Shown: one piece after another, positions 32,118 through 44,239 of the stretch
Position numbering within the stretch: position 1 is the first letter of the stretch
How the letters are laid out: the number at the start of each line of letters is the position of its first letter
NCBI GenBank assembly: GCA_920105625.2
Contig: OV050030.1
Location: 76,113,900-76,177,899, forward strand
DNA length: 64,000 bases
Reading direction: 5' to 3'
From: Clusia tigrina
Taxonomy: Eukaryota; Arthropoda; Insecta; Diptera; Clusiidae
The notes under the pieces: generated by a model
The model's database searches: none
Told to the model about the DNA's origin: nothing
What the model saw: only the letters and a program-made list of their open reading frames with translations
Translations under genes and position numbers: made by a program

Positions 32118-33449
32118 AATTATTAATATTAGTTTTATTTTTAGTTCCATTATGTTTTATTAGTAATATATTTTGACTGGTTCAGAATATATTATTTTTA
32201 ATTAGATTTTTATTTATTTTATTTAATTATTATTCAAATTATTTTATTAATATTTCTTATTTTTTAGGTTGTGATTTATTATCTTATGGCTTAATTTTAT
32301 TGAGCCTATGAATTTGTTCTTTAATATTAATAGCGAGAGAATCAGTATTAAAATATAAAAATTTTATTCATTTATTTTTATTAAATATTATTGGACTATT
32401 AATTTTATTAGTATTAACTTTTAGAAGAATAAATTTATTTTTATTTTATTTATTTTTTGAAGGTTCTTTAATTCCAGTTTTATTTTTAATTATAGGATGG
32501 GGGTATCAACCGGAGCGCTTACAAGCTGGATTTTACTTATTATTTTATACTTTATTTGCTTCATTACCCATATTAATTGGAATTTTTTATGTATATAATA
32601 TAATAGGTTCTTTAAATTTTTATATAATTAGAAAATTTTTAATAAATTTTGAATTATTATATATTTCGATAATTTTTGCTTTTTTAGTAAAAATACCAAT
32701 ATTTTTAGTTCACTTATGACTACCAAAAGCTCATGTTGAGGCTCCAATTTCTGGATCAATAATTTTAGCTGGAATTATATTAAAATTAGGGGGGTATGGA
32801 TTAATTCGAGTTTTTAGATTTCTTCAAATGATAGGATTAAAATATAATTATTTATTTATTAGAATTAGTTTAGTTGGGGGAATTTTAGTTAGATTAATTT
32901 GTATATGTCAAACGGATTTAAAAGCTTTGATTGCTTATTCTTCTGTAGCTCACATAGGAATTGTTTTGGCGGGATTAATAACTATAACTTATTGAGGTAT
33001 ATGTGGAGCATTTATTTTAATAATTGCTCATGGATTATGTTCATCGGGATTATTTTGTTTAGCAAATATTAGATATGAGCGTTTAGGAAGACGAAGATTA
33101 TTAATTAATCGTGGTTTATTAAATTTTATACCTTCATTAACATTTTGATGATTTTTGTTAAGTTCCTGTAATATAGCAGCTCCTCCTTATTTAAATTTAT
33201 TAGGAGAAATTTCTTTATTAAATAGAATTGTAAGTTGATCTTGAATTACTATAATTTTATTAGCTTTATTATCTTTTTTTAGAGCAGCCTATACTTTATA
33301 TTTATATTCGTATAGACAACATGGTAAAATTTTTGCGGGTATTTATTCTTTTAGAACAGGTAAAATTCGGGAATTTTTACTATTATTTTTACATTGAGTT
33401 CCTTTAAATTTATTAGTTTTAAAAAGTGATGTTTGTATACTATGATTAT
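32111..33449 (+). CDS. ND4: NADH dehydrogenase subunit 4 (mitochondrial)
   Basis: Antiporter-like proton-pumping subunit of complex I. ATG at 32111, 446 codons, then a single T at 33449 before tRNA-His, completed to TAA by polyadenylation as in other flies: 1339 nt, the Drosophila length. Conserved blocks include [25 protein letters not shown] and [23 protein letters not shown], which carry the conserved Glu and Lys/His residues of proton transfer. Reads without internal stops under the mitochondrial code as far as I followed it, and the frame at both ends agrees. Confidence 0.9.
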
Positions 33450-33514
33450 ATCTAAATAGTTTAATAAAAATGTTGATTTGTGGTGTCAAGGATATGAAAT
33501 AATTCATTTTAGAT
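33450..33514 (+). tRNA. trnH: Mitochondrial tRNA-His (GTG)
   Basis: Starts ATCTAAATAGTTTAATAAAA and ends TTTTAGAT; the anticodon loop GATTTGTGGTG contains GTG. Confidence 0.9.
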
Positions 33515-33515
33515 T

Positions 33516-35242
33516 ATTAAATATTTATCAATTTGTTCAATTAGATTTATAATTTTATTAAATTTTAGAATTTTATTTTTTTTAATGGCTATTTGATTTA
33601 TAAATATAGAATTAATTTATTTTTTAGAATGAGAAGTAGTGTCTTTAAATTCTTTAAGAATTGTTATAACTATTTTATTAGATTGAATAAGTTTACTATT
33701 TATATCATTTGTTTTATTAATTTCTTGTTTAGTAATTTATTATAGAAAAGAATATATAAAGGAAGATGTTAATATTAATCGTTTTATTTTATTAGTATTA
33801 ATATTTGTTATATCTATAATATTATTAATTATTAGCCCAAATTTAATTAGAATTTTATTAGGTTGGGATGGGTTAGGCTTAGTTTCTTATTGTTTAGTCA
33901 TTTATTTTCAAAACGTAAAATCTTTTAATGCGGGAATATTAACAGTTTTATCAAATCGTATTGGAGATGTAGCTATTTTGTTGGCTATTGCTTGAATATT
34001 AAATTATGGTGGATGATCTTTTTATTTTATACTAGAATTTTTCAAAAATAGCATGGAAATGCAAATTATTACAGGATTATTAATTTTAGCTGCGATAACT
34101 AAAAGTGCACAAATTCCATTTTCTTCTTGATTACCTGCAGCGATGGCAGCTCCTACTCCAGTTTCAGCTTTAGTTCATTCTTCAACTTTAGTTACTGCGG
34201 GTATTTATTTAATAATTCGATTTAATATTTTATTAGTTGATAACTTATTTGGTCAATTATTATTATTATTATCTGGATTAACAATAACAATAGCGGGATT
34301 AGGGGCAAATTTTGAATTTGACTTAAAAAAAATTATTGCTTTATCAACATTAAGACAATTAGGTTTAATAATAAGAATTTTATCATTAGGATTTTATAAA
34401 TTAGCTTTTTTTCATTTATTGACTCATGCTTTATTTAAAGCTTTATTATTTATATGTGCAGGGGCTATTATTCATAATATGGGAAATTTACAAGATATTC
34501 GTTTTATAGGAAGATTAAGAATAATAATACCTATGACATCAACTTGTTTTAATATCTCTAATTTAGCTTTGTGTGGAATACCTTTTTTAGCTGGGTTTTA
34601 TTCAAAAGATTTGATTTTAGAAATAGTAAGTTTTAGCCATATTAATTTTTTTTTCATTTTTTTTATTTTTTTTCGCAACTGGTTTAACTGTTTGTTATTC
34701 TTTTCGATTAATTTACTATTCAATAACTGGAGTTTTAAATTGCGGGGCTTTAAATATATTGAGAAATGAAGGGTGAATTATATTAAAGGGGATACTAGGA
34801 CTATTATTTATAAGAATTGTTGGGGGAAGAATATTAAGATGATTAATTTTTTCTAAGCCAGTATGTATTATTTTACCTTTATATCTAAAATTATTAACTT
34901 TAATAATTTGTTTAATTGGGGGTGTTTCTGGTTATATAATTTCTAATATTTCTTTTTATTTTATTAATAAATCTTTAAAAAATTTTTTTTTTGTTTTTTT
35001 TATAGGATTAATATGATTTATGCCTTATTTATCTACTTATGGATTAATTTTTTTTCCTTTAAATATGGGGAAATTTGTTACAAAATCATTTGATCAGGGT
35101 TGATCTCAATTATTAGGGGGTCAGTATATTTATAAAAAGTTAGTTAATTTTTCTCAGTTATTAAATATTTTGCAGAATAATAATTTTAAAATTTATTTAC
35201 TATCTTTTTTTATATGAATTATTATTTTTTTATTATTAATAT
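33516..35242 (+). CDS. ND5: NADH dehydrogenase subunit 5 (mitochondrial), one frameshift
   Basis: Largest antiporter-like subunit of complex I. It opens with ATT at 33516 (an ATT at 33513 is also possible) and ends with a single T before tRNA-Phe. Typical blocks are [64 protein letters not shown] and FKALLFICAGAIIHNMG. In the T-rich run at about 34645-34673 the frame slips by one base: upstream codons run in the 33516 frame, whereas TGLTVCYSFRLIYYS from 34678 is one base on. One extra T explains this. Sequencing or consensus error in the homopolymer, or early NUMT decay, are the two explanations. Confidence 0.88.
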
Positions 35243-35308
35243 ATTTAAATAGCTTAATTTAAAGCCTTATATTGAAGCTATAATGATGACTATTTTAGTC
35301 TTTAAATA
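35243..35308 (+). tRNA. trnF: Mitochondrial tRNA-Phe (GAA)
   Basis: ATTTAAATAGCTTAATTTAA start, TTTAAAT end, anticodon GAA in ATATTGAAGCTAT. Confidence 0.9.
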
Positions 35309-35326
35309 TTGTGAATTAATTTTAGT

Positions 35327-35392
35327 AATTTATAAAATAGGACTATATATTTTTACATTGAAAATGTAAAGTTTTAATTAAACTATATAAAT
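35327..35392 (-). tRNA. trnE: Mitochondrial tRNA-Glu (TTC)
   Basis: Minus strand ATTTATATAGTTTAATTAAA start; anticodon loop ACATTTTCAATGT contains TTC; acceptor ends ATTTATA and TATAAAT pair. Confidence 0.88.
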
Positions 35393-35393
35393 A

Positions 35394-35460
35394 GAAGTAT
35401 AAATGGAATTTAACCATTAAAAGATAAAAGTTAGCGGCTTTTTCTTAAACATTTTACTTC
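35394..35460 (-). tRNA. trnS1: Mitochondrial tRNA-Ser (AGN, anticodon GCT)
   Basis: Minus strand GAAGTAAAATGTTTAAGAAA, then the CCGCTAACTTTT loop with GCT, ending ATACTTC. The D arm is reduced, as is usual for this tRNA in animals. Confidence 0.88.
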
Positions 35461-35526
35461 TTTAATTGGAACAAATTATTCAATTTTATCATTAACAGTG
35501 ATATACCTCTTTTTGGTTTCAATTAA
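35461..35526 (-). tRNA. trnN: Mitochondrial tRNA-Asn (GTT)
   Basis: Minus strand TTAATTGAAACCAAAAAGAG start and CCAATTAA end; anticodon loop CACTGTTAATG contains GTT. Confidence 0.88.
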
Positions 35527-35529
35527 TAT

Positions 35530-35587
35530 AAAATAAGGGTAAATTTACCTACTATTAGGTCGAAACTAATTGCAATATATCGCTTCA

Positions 35588-35592
<5 letters not shown>
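35530..35592 (-). tRNA. trnR: Mitochondrial tRNA-Arg (TCG)
   Basis: Minus strand AAATATGAAGCGATATATTG; anticodon loop AGTTTCGACCT contains TCG; acceptor stem pairs with one T-T mismatch. Confidence 0.85.
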
Positions 35593-35661
<69 letters not shown>

Positions 35662-35664
35662 TAT
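35593..35664. repeat. AT dinucleotide tract between tRNA-Arg and tRNA-Ala
   Basis: About 70 bp of almost pure AT repeats with one ATGTAT and one ATGTGA interruption. In most flies these two tRNA genes are nearly adjacent, so the expanded spacer is unusual. Confidence 0.85.
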
Positions 35665-35671
35665 GTGAATA

Positions 35672-35738
35672 TAAGATTAATTGATTTTCAATAATTTTTA
35701 AATGCAACTTAAATGTTATTAATTTAACTATAATCCTA
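35672..35738 (-). tRNA. trnA: Mitochondrial tRNA-Ala (TGC)
   Basis: Minus strand AGGATTATAGTTAAATTAAT start; anticodon loop AGTTGCATTT contains TGC; TTAATCTTA end. Borders may be off by a base or two. Confidence 0.85.
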
Positions 35739-35739
35739 G

Positions 35740-36093
35740 TTATTCAGATCAATTTAATATTCCTTGGTTTCATTCATAGTAAAGCCCAAATAATAAAATT
35801 AAAATAAATAATATTGATGTAAATCTTCAAATTATTAAATTAGAAAATTTAATAATAATGATTATAGGTAAAATTAAAGCAATTTCTACATCAAAAATTA
35901 AAAAAATAATAGTAATTAGAAAAAATCGTAAAGAAAAAGGAAGGCGAGAAGATGAACTTGGATCAAATCCACATTCAAAAGGAGAATTTTTTTCTCGGTC
36001 TATAATAATTTTTTTTGCTAGAACTGAAGCTAAAATTATTATAAATATAGAAATTAATGTTAAAATTATAGTAATAAATAAGATTATAAATAT
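35740..36093 (-). CDS. ND3: NADH dehydrogenase subunit 3 (mitochondrial)
   Basis: Complex I subunit near the quinone cavity. ATA at 36093, TAA at 35742-35740, 354 nt: the normal length. I translated it fully under the mitochondrial code and found no break. It includes the conserved [20 protein letters not shown] loop, whose Cys is the redox-sensitive residue of complex I, then [15 protein letters not shown] and the LYYEWNQGMLNWSE C-terminus. Three membrane helices. Confidence 0.93.
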
Positions 36094-36160
36094 TTTTTAT
36101 ATTATTAATAATAAACTTTATGATTGGAAGTCAAATGTACTTTTTATACTATATAAAAAT
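36094..36160 (-). tRNA. trnG: Mitochondrial tRNA-Gly (TCC)
   Basis: Minus strand ATTTTTATATAGTATAAAAA start; anticodon loop TGACTTCCAATCA contains TCC. The first base touches the COX3 stop; the 3' border is approximate. Confidence 0.85.
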
Positions 36161-36948
36161 TAATTACCTCATCAATAAATTGAAATATATAAAAATAATC
36201 AAACAATATCAACAAAATGTCAATATCAGGCAGCTGCTTCAAAACCAAAATGGTGATTTTTAGAAAAATGACATTTTAAATGTCGAGTTAAACAAACAAT
36301 TAAAAATGATGTTCCGATTAAAACATGAAGTCCATGAAATCCTGTTGCAATAAAAAATGTAGACCCAAATACTGAATCTGCAATAGTAAAAGGAGCTTCA
36401 ATATATTCATATCCTTGAAGAATAGAAAAATAGATTCCTAAAATAATAGTAAAAAATAATCCTTGTGAAGTTTGTGAGTGATTATTATCTATTAATCTAT
36501 GATGTGCTCATGTAATGGTTACTCCTGAAGCTAATAAAATTGCTGAATTTAATAAAGGAATTTGAAAGGGGTTAAAAGGGATAATTCCTATGGGAGGTCA
36601 GGTTGCTCCTAATTCAATTGATGGTCTTAAACTTCTGTGAAAAAATGCTCAAAAAAATGAAACAAAAAATAAAATTTCTGAGATAATAAATAAAATTATT
36701 CCTCAGCGTAATCCTGTTGTTACATTATAGGTGTGTAATCCTTGAAAAGTACCTTCTCGAGAGATATCTCGTCATCATTGAAATATAGTTAATGAAGTAA
36801 TAATTAAACCTAAAATTAGTAAAGATATATCATATTGATGGAATCATTTTACTATACCAGAAACAATTGTTATTGTTCCAATTGCGCCTGTTAAAAGTCA
36901 TGGGCTGTAGTCGACTAAATGAAAAGGATGGTTAGAGTGTGTAGACAT
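36160..36948 (-). CDS. COX3: Cytochrome c oxidase subunit III (mitochondrial)
   Basis: Core subunit of complex IV. ATG at 36948 begins [23 protein letters not shown]..., and GGT AAT TAA at 36168-36160 ends it: 789 nt, the standard insect length, with YISIYWWGN at the C-terminus. The frame of the start and stop agree, so no net indel is present. Seven membrane helices are expected for the family. Confidence 0.92.
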
Positions 36949-36966
36949 TATAAAAATTTATATATT

Positions 36967-37644
36967 TTAATTTACTTCTCTAGAATAAAGAGTTCTTAAA
37001 ACTGCAAATACATATGATTGAATAATAGAAACAGCTGATTCAAGTATTAATAAAATAATTTGTCTAATTAATAAAATGTTAACTATAATTATTGATATTG
37101 AAGGGCCGGTATTTCCAAGAAGGGTTAATAATAAATGGCCTGCAATTATATTGGCTGTGAGTCGTACAGCTAATGTACCTGGTCGGATAATATTTCTAAT
37201 GGTTTCAATACATACTATAAATGGTATAAGAATAGCAGGTGTTCCTTGGGGGACTAAGTGGGCAAATATATGATTTGTTTGATTTAATCAACCATAAATT
37301 ATGAATCTTATTCATAAAGGTAGAGCTAATCTTAAAGTTAAAGTTAAATGACTAGTTCTTGTAAAAATATAAGGAAATAGTCCTATAAAATTATTAAAAA
37401 GAATTATTGTAAATAAGGAGATAAAAATAAATGAAGATCCATTATGTCCTAATGGTCCTAGAAGTGTTTTAAATTCTTTATGTAAAGTTAAAAGGATATT
37501 AGATCAAATAATATTTAATCGAGAAGGTATAAATCAGTATAATGGGGGAATTATTAGTAATCCAAGAAAGGTGCTTATTCAATTTAAAGATAAATTAAAT
37601 AAAGAAGATGAGGGGTCGAATACAGAAAATAAGTTAGTTATCAT
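36967..37644 (-). CDS. ATP6: ATP synthase subunit 6 (mitochondrial)
   Basis: Subunit a of the membrane sector of ATP synthase, forming the proton half-channels beside the c-ring. ATG at 37644, TAA at 36969-36967, 678 nt as in other flies. I translated the whole frame without a break under the mitochondrial code. It starts [14 protein letters not shown] and contains [20 protein letters not shown], which holds the essential Arg. The start overlaps the ATP8 end by 7 bases (ATGATAA). Confidence 0.94.
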
Positions 37645-37799
37645 TTTCAATTTATAGAAATAATTGATTTATTATTAATTTTTGATAATTTAGGTGCAAT
37701 ATGAAGAGTTGAATAATAATTTATTATATTAAATATAATAAAAATTATTGAAAATAATAAAAATAAGCTTAATCATCTAATAGGGTGTATTTGAGGGAT
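37638..37799 (-). CDS. ATP8: ATP synthase subunit 8 (mitochondrial)
   Basis: Short membrane peptide of ATP synthase. ATC at 37799, TAA at 37640-37638, 162 nt and 53 residues: standard length. Reads with the usual MPQMHPISWL-like N-terminus after initiation, one hydrophobic helix and a basic tail ending NWKW. ATC/ATT starts for ATP8 are common in flies. Confidence 0.92.
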
Positions 37800-37800
37800 T

Positions 37801-37865
37801 AAAAAATATTAATTAAATATTAATAATTTTAGTTTGACAAACTAATGTTATATTTTAACTAATTT
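37801..37865 (-). tRNA. trnD: Mitochondrial tRNA-Asp (GTC)
   Basis: Minus strand AAATTAGTTAAAATATAACA start; anticodon loop TAGTTTGTCAAACTA contains GTC. Confidence 0.88.
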
Positions 37866-37867
37866 CT

Positions 37868-37938
37868 TCATTAAGAGTAATAGCTAATTTACTATAAAAT
37901 GGTTTAAGAGACCAATACTTGCTTTCAGTCACTTAATG
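37868..37938 (-). tRNA. trnK: Mitochondrial tRNA-Lys (CTT)
   Basis: Minus strand CATTAAGTGACTGAAAGCAA start and CTCTTAATGA end; anticodon loop GGTCTCTTAAACC contains CTT, the usual fly anticodon. Confidence 0.92.
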
Positions 37939-38625
37939 TTAGTTTATATGAGTTATTACTCATTTAATAAAATAATTAGTGGGAATTCTTTCAATAACAA
38001 TAGGCATAAAACTATGATTTGCTCCGCAAATTTCTGAACATTGACCATAAAATAAACCTACACGATTAATAAAGAAATTAGTTTGATTTAAGCGTCCGGG
38101 GGTTCCGTCAACTTTCACTCCTAATGAGGGTACAGTTCATGAATGAATTACGTCTGCGGCTGTGACTAAAATTCGAATTTGTGAATTTATGGGAATAATA
38201 ATTCGATTATCTACATCTAATAGTCGAAAATTTTCATTTATTAATTCATTTGTGGGAATTATGTATGAGTCAAATTCTACATTAGAAAAATCTGAATATT
38301 CGTAACTTCAATATCATTGATGACCAATTGTTTTTAAGGTAATTGAGGGCTCATTAATTTCATCCAAAAGATACAATAATCGTAAGGAAGGTAGTGCAAT
38401 AAAAAGTAAAATAATAGCGGGCAAAATTGTTCAAATGATTTCAATAGTTTGACCATGTAATAAATAACGATTTGTATATTTATTAAAAAATAGTATAAAT
38501 ATTAAATATCTCACTATAATTGTAATTATCACTAAAATTAATAGTGTATGATCATGAAAAAAAATAAGCTGTTCCATTAAAGGTGAGGCTCTGTCTTGAA
38601 TTCCTAGATTAGCTCATGTTGACAT
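37939..38625 (-). CDS. COX2: Cytochrome c oxidase subunit II (mitochondrial)
   Basis: Complex IV subunit that receives electrons from cytochrome c through its CuA centre. ATG at 38625, TAA at 37941-37939, 687 nt and 228 residues. The copper-binding segment with [15 protein letters not shown] lies around 38005-38050, and the C-terminus reads TNYFIKWVMTHMN. Start and stop are in one frame. Two membrane helices near the N-terminus and a hydrophilic intermembrane domain are expected for the family. Confidence 0.92.
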
Positions 38626-38627
38626 TA

Positions 38628-38692
38628 TTCTAATAAAAATTAGATAAATTTTATATATAGAGCTTAAATCTATTGCACTATTCTGCCATATT

Positions 38693-38695
<3 letters not shown>
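38628..38695 (-). tRNA. trnL2: Mitochondrial tRNA-Leu (UUR, anticodon TAA)
   Basis: Minus strand TCTAATATGGCAGAATAGTG start and TTTATTAGAA end; anticodon loop GATTTAAGCTC contains TAA. Standard position between COX1 and COX2. Confidence 0.92.
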
Positions 38696-40228
<1,533 letters not shown>

Positions 40229-40230
<2 letters not shown>

Positions 40231-40295
40231 TTAAATGGCCGACAATAAGCAATAAACTGTAAATTTATTTATAAGAATTAATTTCTTTTTAATCA
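40229..40295 (+). tRNA. trnY: Mitochondrial tRNA-Tyr (GTA)
   Basis: GATTAAATGGCCGACAATAA start and TTTAATCA end; anticodon loop AACTGTAAATTT contains GTA. It overlaps the COX1 start by two bases on the opposite strand. Confidence 0.9.
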
Positions 40296-40358
40296 AACTT
40301 TATAGTCAAAAAATGATATTAGACTGCAATTCTAAAGATGTAAAATTTACTAAAGTTT
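40296..40358 (+). tRNA. trnC: Mitochondrial tRNA-Cys (GCA)
   Basis: AACTTTATAGTCAAAAAATG start and TAAAGTT end pair; anticodon loop GACTGCAATTC contains GCA. A spacer of about 30 bp separates it from tRNA-Trp, whereas these usually overlap. Confidence 0.9.
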
Positions 40359-40388
40359 AGTTTAATGATTATTTATTTTATAAAAATT

Positions 40389-40455
40389 AAGGTTTAAAAG
40401 ATTATTCTTATATTTATAACTTTGAAGGCTATTAGTTTTTTTAACTTAAAACCTT
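40389..40455 (-). tRNA. trnW: Mitochondrial tRNA-Trp (TCA)
   Basis: Minus strand AAGGTTTTAAGTTAAAAAAA start and TTTAAACCTT end; anticodon loop AGCCTTCAAAGTT contains TCA, reading both TGA and TGG. Confidence 0.9.
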
Positions 40456-41473
40456 AAAGAATATAATATATTAATGAAATAATTATTAAACCAAAAATTG
40501 AAACTATAGAAAATATTAAAATTATATTTATATAATTTTTTGAAAAATTAATTCTAGTTATTCAGTTATTTTCATAATAATTTAATAAAAATGCAGAATA
40601 ACATAATCGAAGATAAAAAAATAAAGTAATCAATCTTGTTATAACTATTAATAACACGATAAATAATTGATTATTTGAAATTATTGAATGAATAATTAAT
40701 CATTTTGAAAAAAATCCTAAAAATGGGGGTAATCCTCCTAAAGATAATAAATTTAAAAAAAAAAATATTTTAAAAATTTTAGAATTTATTTGTATTGAAA
40801 ATAATTGGTTGATATGATATATTTTAAATATGTTAAATATTAAGGTTAAATTAACATTAATAAAGGAATAAATTATAAAATAAATTAATCAAATTCTTTC
40901 ATTTAATCATATAGCAGATAGAATTCATCTTAGGTGATTAATTGAAGAAAAAGTTATTAATTTTCGTAAAGAAGTTTGGTTTAATCCTCCTAATGCTCCA
41001 ATAATTGCTGATATAATAATGCAAAATATTAATAAAAATTTAACTATTGTATAAGAAATTAATAAAATAGGTGCAAGTTTTTGTCAGGTTATTAAAATTA
41101 AAGCATTAACTCAGGATAACCCTTCTATTACAGTGGGGAATCAGTAATGAAAGGGGGCGACTCCTCTTTTTATAAATAAGGAGGACAAAATTACATAATT
41201 TATTCAATTAAATAAACTTATTATAGTTATTTCATTTATGATTATAATAATAGCAAACAATAAAATTGAAGAAGCTAATACTTGGGTTAAAAAATATTTT
41301 AAAGAAGCTTCAGAGGATATTAAATTATTCTTGTCTTTTATTAGGGGGATAAAAGACAATAAATTAATTTCTAACCCTATTCAAGCTCCTAATCAAGAGT
41401 TAGAAGAAATTGAAATTATTGAGCTGATTATTAAAACCATAAAAAATAAAATTTTAGATGAATTTTTAAAAAT
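40454..41473 (-). CDS. ND2: NADH dehydrogenase subunit 2 (mitochondrial)
   Basis: Antiporter-like proton-pumping subunit of complex I. ATT at 41473 begins [19 protein letters not shown], and TAA at 40456-40454 ends it: 1020 nt, within the fly range. I translated the entire frame under the mitochondrial code with no break. Landmarks are [36 protein letters not shown] with conserved Glu and Lys, GVAPFHYWFPTVMEGLSW and [15 protein letters not shown]. The stop overlaps tRNA-Trp by two bases. Confidence 0.93.
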
Positions 41474-41542
41474 TAAAAAAAAAAGGGTTAAAACCTTTAT
41501 AATTGGGGTATGGGCCCAATAGCTTTATTAGCTTATCTTTTT
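41474..41542 (-). tRNA. trnM: Mitochondrial tRNA-Met (CAT)
   Basis: Minus strand AAAAAGATAAGCTAATAAAG start; anticodon loop GGGCCCATACCCC contains CAT. The 3' acceptor strand is a T run. Confidence 0.9.
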
Positions 41543-41610
41543 ATATTTTAGTGTATGACGCACAAAAGTTTTTGAATCTTTTAGAAATAGTTTAATTCTA
41601 TTAAATATAA
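41542..41610 (+). tRNA. trnQ: Mitochondrial tRNA-Gln (TTG)
   Basis: TATATTTTAGTGTATGACGC start and TTAAATATAA end; anticodon loop TTTTTGAATC contains TTG. Confidence 0.9.
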
Positions 41611-41672
41611 TGAATGTAATTAAATTACTTAATTTACTCTATCAAAGTAATCCTTTAGTCAGGCAATTCACT
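41609..41672 (-). tRNA. trnI: Mitochondrial tRNA-Ile (GAT)
   Basis: Minus strand AGTGAATTGCCTGACTAAAG start and TTACATTCATT end; anticodon loop ACTTTGATAGAGT contains GAT. It borders the control region as in ancestral order. Confidence 0.9.
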
Positions 41673-41754
41673 AAATAAGTTAAAATGCATGTAAAAATTA
41701 ACAATATAAAGTATCAGACACGTTTTTTTTTTTTTTTATAGATTTTTTTTTGTA

Positions 41755-42393
41755 ATTTTTTAATTTATTATTTATTAATTAATTAAAAATTAGGCAATTA
41801 AAAATGGGCAAACTTATTTTTATTGTAATTTTTTAATTTAGATAAATTTTTTTTCCTATATATATAGAACTGGTATATTAAAATTTTACATTAATAGAAA
41901 TCATAAATCATATAATATATTTATATAAATATATTATATTTATATGAACGTTATACTGTTATAAAAATATATGTGATATAAAATTTAATTTTTTATATAT
42001 TAATTTTTAAATTGTTATAATTGGGTTTTTTAGCTATATATATAGAAATTTATTAATTAAGTAAATATTTATATATATATATATATTTATTTATTAATTA
42101 AGACTGGTATATCGTTTTTAAAACATGAGGCAAAATTTTTAGTACAGACTTAGTCGATATAATTAGATTCATATGTTTTCAATTTTTTAAAAAAAAAAAA
42201 ATTACAAAAAAAAACAAATTGATTACCTTTTGAAATTAGTGGTTGTAAAAAATTAACTAAATATATATTTAATTATAGTTAATTATATTGCCAATTTTTA
42301 ATTATCTAATTTAAAATAAAATAGTATTAAATTTTTTATTTGAAAAAATTAGATATTATTTATATAAATATACAAATATATTTATATTTCAAG
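41755..42393. repeat. Control-region tandem repeat, unit 1
   Basis: Starts ATTTTTTAATTTATTATTTA and includes AAAATGGGCAAACTT, AGAACTGGTATATT and AACATGAGGCAAAATTT. Next copy begins 639 bp on. Confidence 0.9.
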
Positions 42394-43031
42394 ATTTTTT
42401 AATTTATTATTTATTAATTAATTAAAAATTAGACAATTAAAAATGGGCAAACTTATTTTTATTGTAATTTTTTAATTTAGATAAATTTTTTTTTCCTATA
42501 TATATAGAACTGGTATATTAAAATTTTACATTAATAGAAATCATAAATCATATAATATATTTATATAAATATATTATATTTATATGAACGTTATACTGTT
42601 ATAAAAATATATGTGATATAAAATTTAATTTTTTATATATTAATTTTTAAATTGTTATAATTGGGTTTTTTAGCTATATATATAGAAATTTATTAATTAA
42701 GTAAATATTTATATATATATATTTATTTATTAATTAAGACTGGTATATCGTTTTTAAAACATGAGGCAAAATTTTTAGTACAGACTTAGTCGATATAATT
42801 AGATTCATATGTTTTCAATTTTTTAAAAAAAAAAAAATTACAAAAAAAAACAAATTGATTACCTTTTGAAATTAGTGGTTGTAAAAAATTAACTAAATAT
42901 ATATTTAATTATAGTTAATTACATTGCCAATTTTTAATTATCTAATTTAAAATAAAATAACATTAAATTTTTTATTTAAAAAAATTAGATGTTATTTATG
43001 TAAATATACAAATATATGTATATATTTCAAG
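42394..43031. repeat. Control-region tandem repeat, unit 2
   Basis: Almost identical to unit 1; a few substitutions and slight length changes in TA and A runs. Length 638 bp. Confidence 0.9.
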
Positions 43032-43625
43032 ATTTTTTAATTTATTATTTATAAATTAATTAAAAATTAGACAATTAAAAAAGGGCAAACTTATTTTTAT
43101 TATAATTTTTTAATTTAGGTAACTTTTTTTTTCCTATATATATAGAACTGGTATATTAAAATTTTACATTAATAGAAATCATAAATCATATAATATATTT
43201 ATATAAATATATTATATTTATATGAACGTTATACTGTTATAAAAATATATGTGATATAAAATTTAATTTTTTATATATTAATTTTTAAATTGTTATAATT
43301 GAGTTTTTTAGCTATATATATAGAAATTTATTAATTAAGTAAATATTTATATATATATATTTATTTATTAATTAAGACTGGTATATCGTTTTTAAAACAT
43401 GAGGCAAAATTTTTAGTACAGACTTAGTCGATATAATTAGATTCATATGTTTTTAATTTTTTTTAAAAAAAAAAATTACAAAAAAAAATAAATTGATTAC
43501 CTTTTGAAATTAGTGGTTGTAAAAAATTAACTAAATGTATATTTAATTATAGTCAATTATACTACCAATTTTTAATTATCTAATTTAAAATAAAATAATA
43601 TTAAATTTTTTATTTGAAAAAAAAT
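43032..43625. repeat. Control-region tandem repeat, unit 3 (about 594 bp, incomplete)
   Basis: Same unit again, slightly more diverged (for example AAAAAGGGCAAACTT), and ending about 45 bp short before unique control-region sequence. Confidence 0.88.
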
Positions 43626-44239
43626 TAATAGATTTAGGTTATAAAAAAAATTTTTTTTTTACAAAAAAAAAAAAAAAAATTAAACTAAATTTTATCTCAA
43701 TAAAAATGATTAATATATGTATTTATTTATAATTTTTTATTAAGCTATAAAAATTTATTTTTATATAATAATAATTAAAATTAATAAATTTAATATTTAA
43801 TATATTATTTTATAATTTTAATAATTAATAAAGTTTATTTAGATTATAATATGTTTTAGTTAAATTAAAAATTTTTTTTTTAAAAAATAATATTAAATAA
43901 TAATTAATTTTTACTAATTTGTTTCTGCTAGGTTTAACGTAAATATTAATTATATTTATTGTGTTAGGTGTAAAAGAGCATAGTATTAAAATTTATTAAA
44001 TTAAACAGGGGATTTGGTTTAATAAATTTATTTAATTATTATTTGGATAAATTTAGGGAGTTAGTGACTATTTTTAGTTATTCTAATAATAACTTATTTT
44101 TATTAAGAATATCTTTAAATTTGATTTTTAGTTAATAAATTTTATTTTAATAGAAATTATTTATATTAAAAATTTTATATTAATAATTAAAAATTTGTAT
44201 AAAAATTAAATTAATTAGGGGTAATTTAATAATTTTTAA

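Larger units (their letters stand above)
41673..44239. promoter_or_regulatory. Mitochondrial control region, main part
   Basis: About 2.6 kb of extreme AT content next to tRNA-Ile, where replication and transcription start in insect mtDNA. It has long T or A homopolymers (41722-41738, 43652-43679) and a tandem array of a 638-bp unit (41755 to about 43625). The right part (43626-44239) is single-copy and AT-rich. The right limit is uncertain because the neighbouring nuclear DNA is also AT-rich: GC-rich nuclear-like text begins clearly at about 44335. Confidence 0.8.

Noticed and set aside
28994..34769. Apparent fragmentation of mitochondrial genes by TGA stops
   Set aside because: TGA codes for Trp in insect mitochondria; only the COX1 and ND5 homopolymer shifts are real breaks.
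41755..43625. CRISPR-like array
   Set aside because: Repeat units are 638 bp, AT-rich and contiguous with no spacers; they are control-region tandem repeats.
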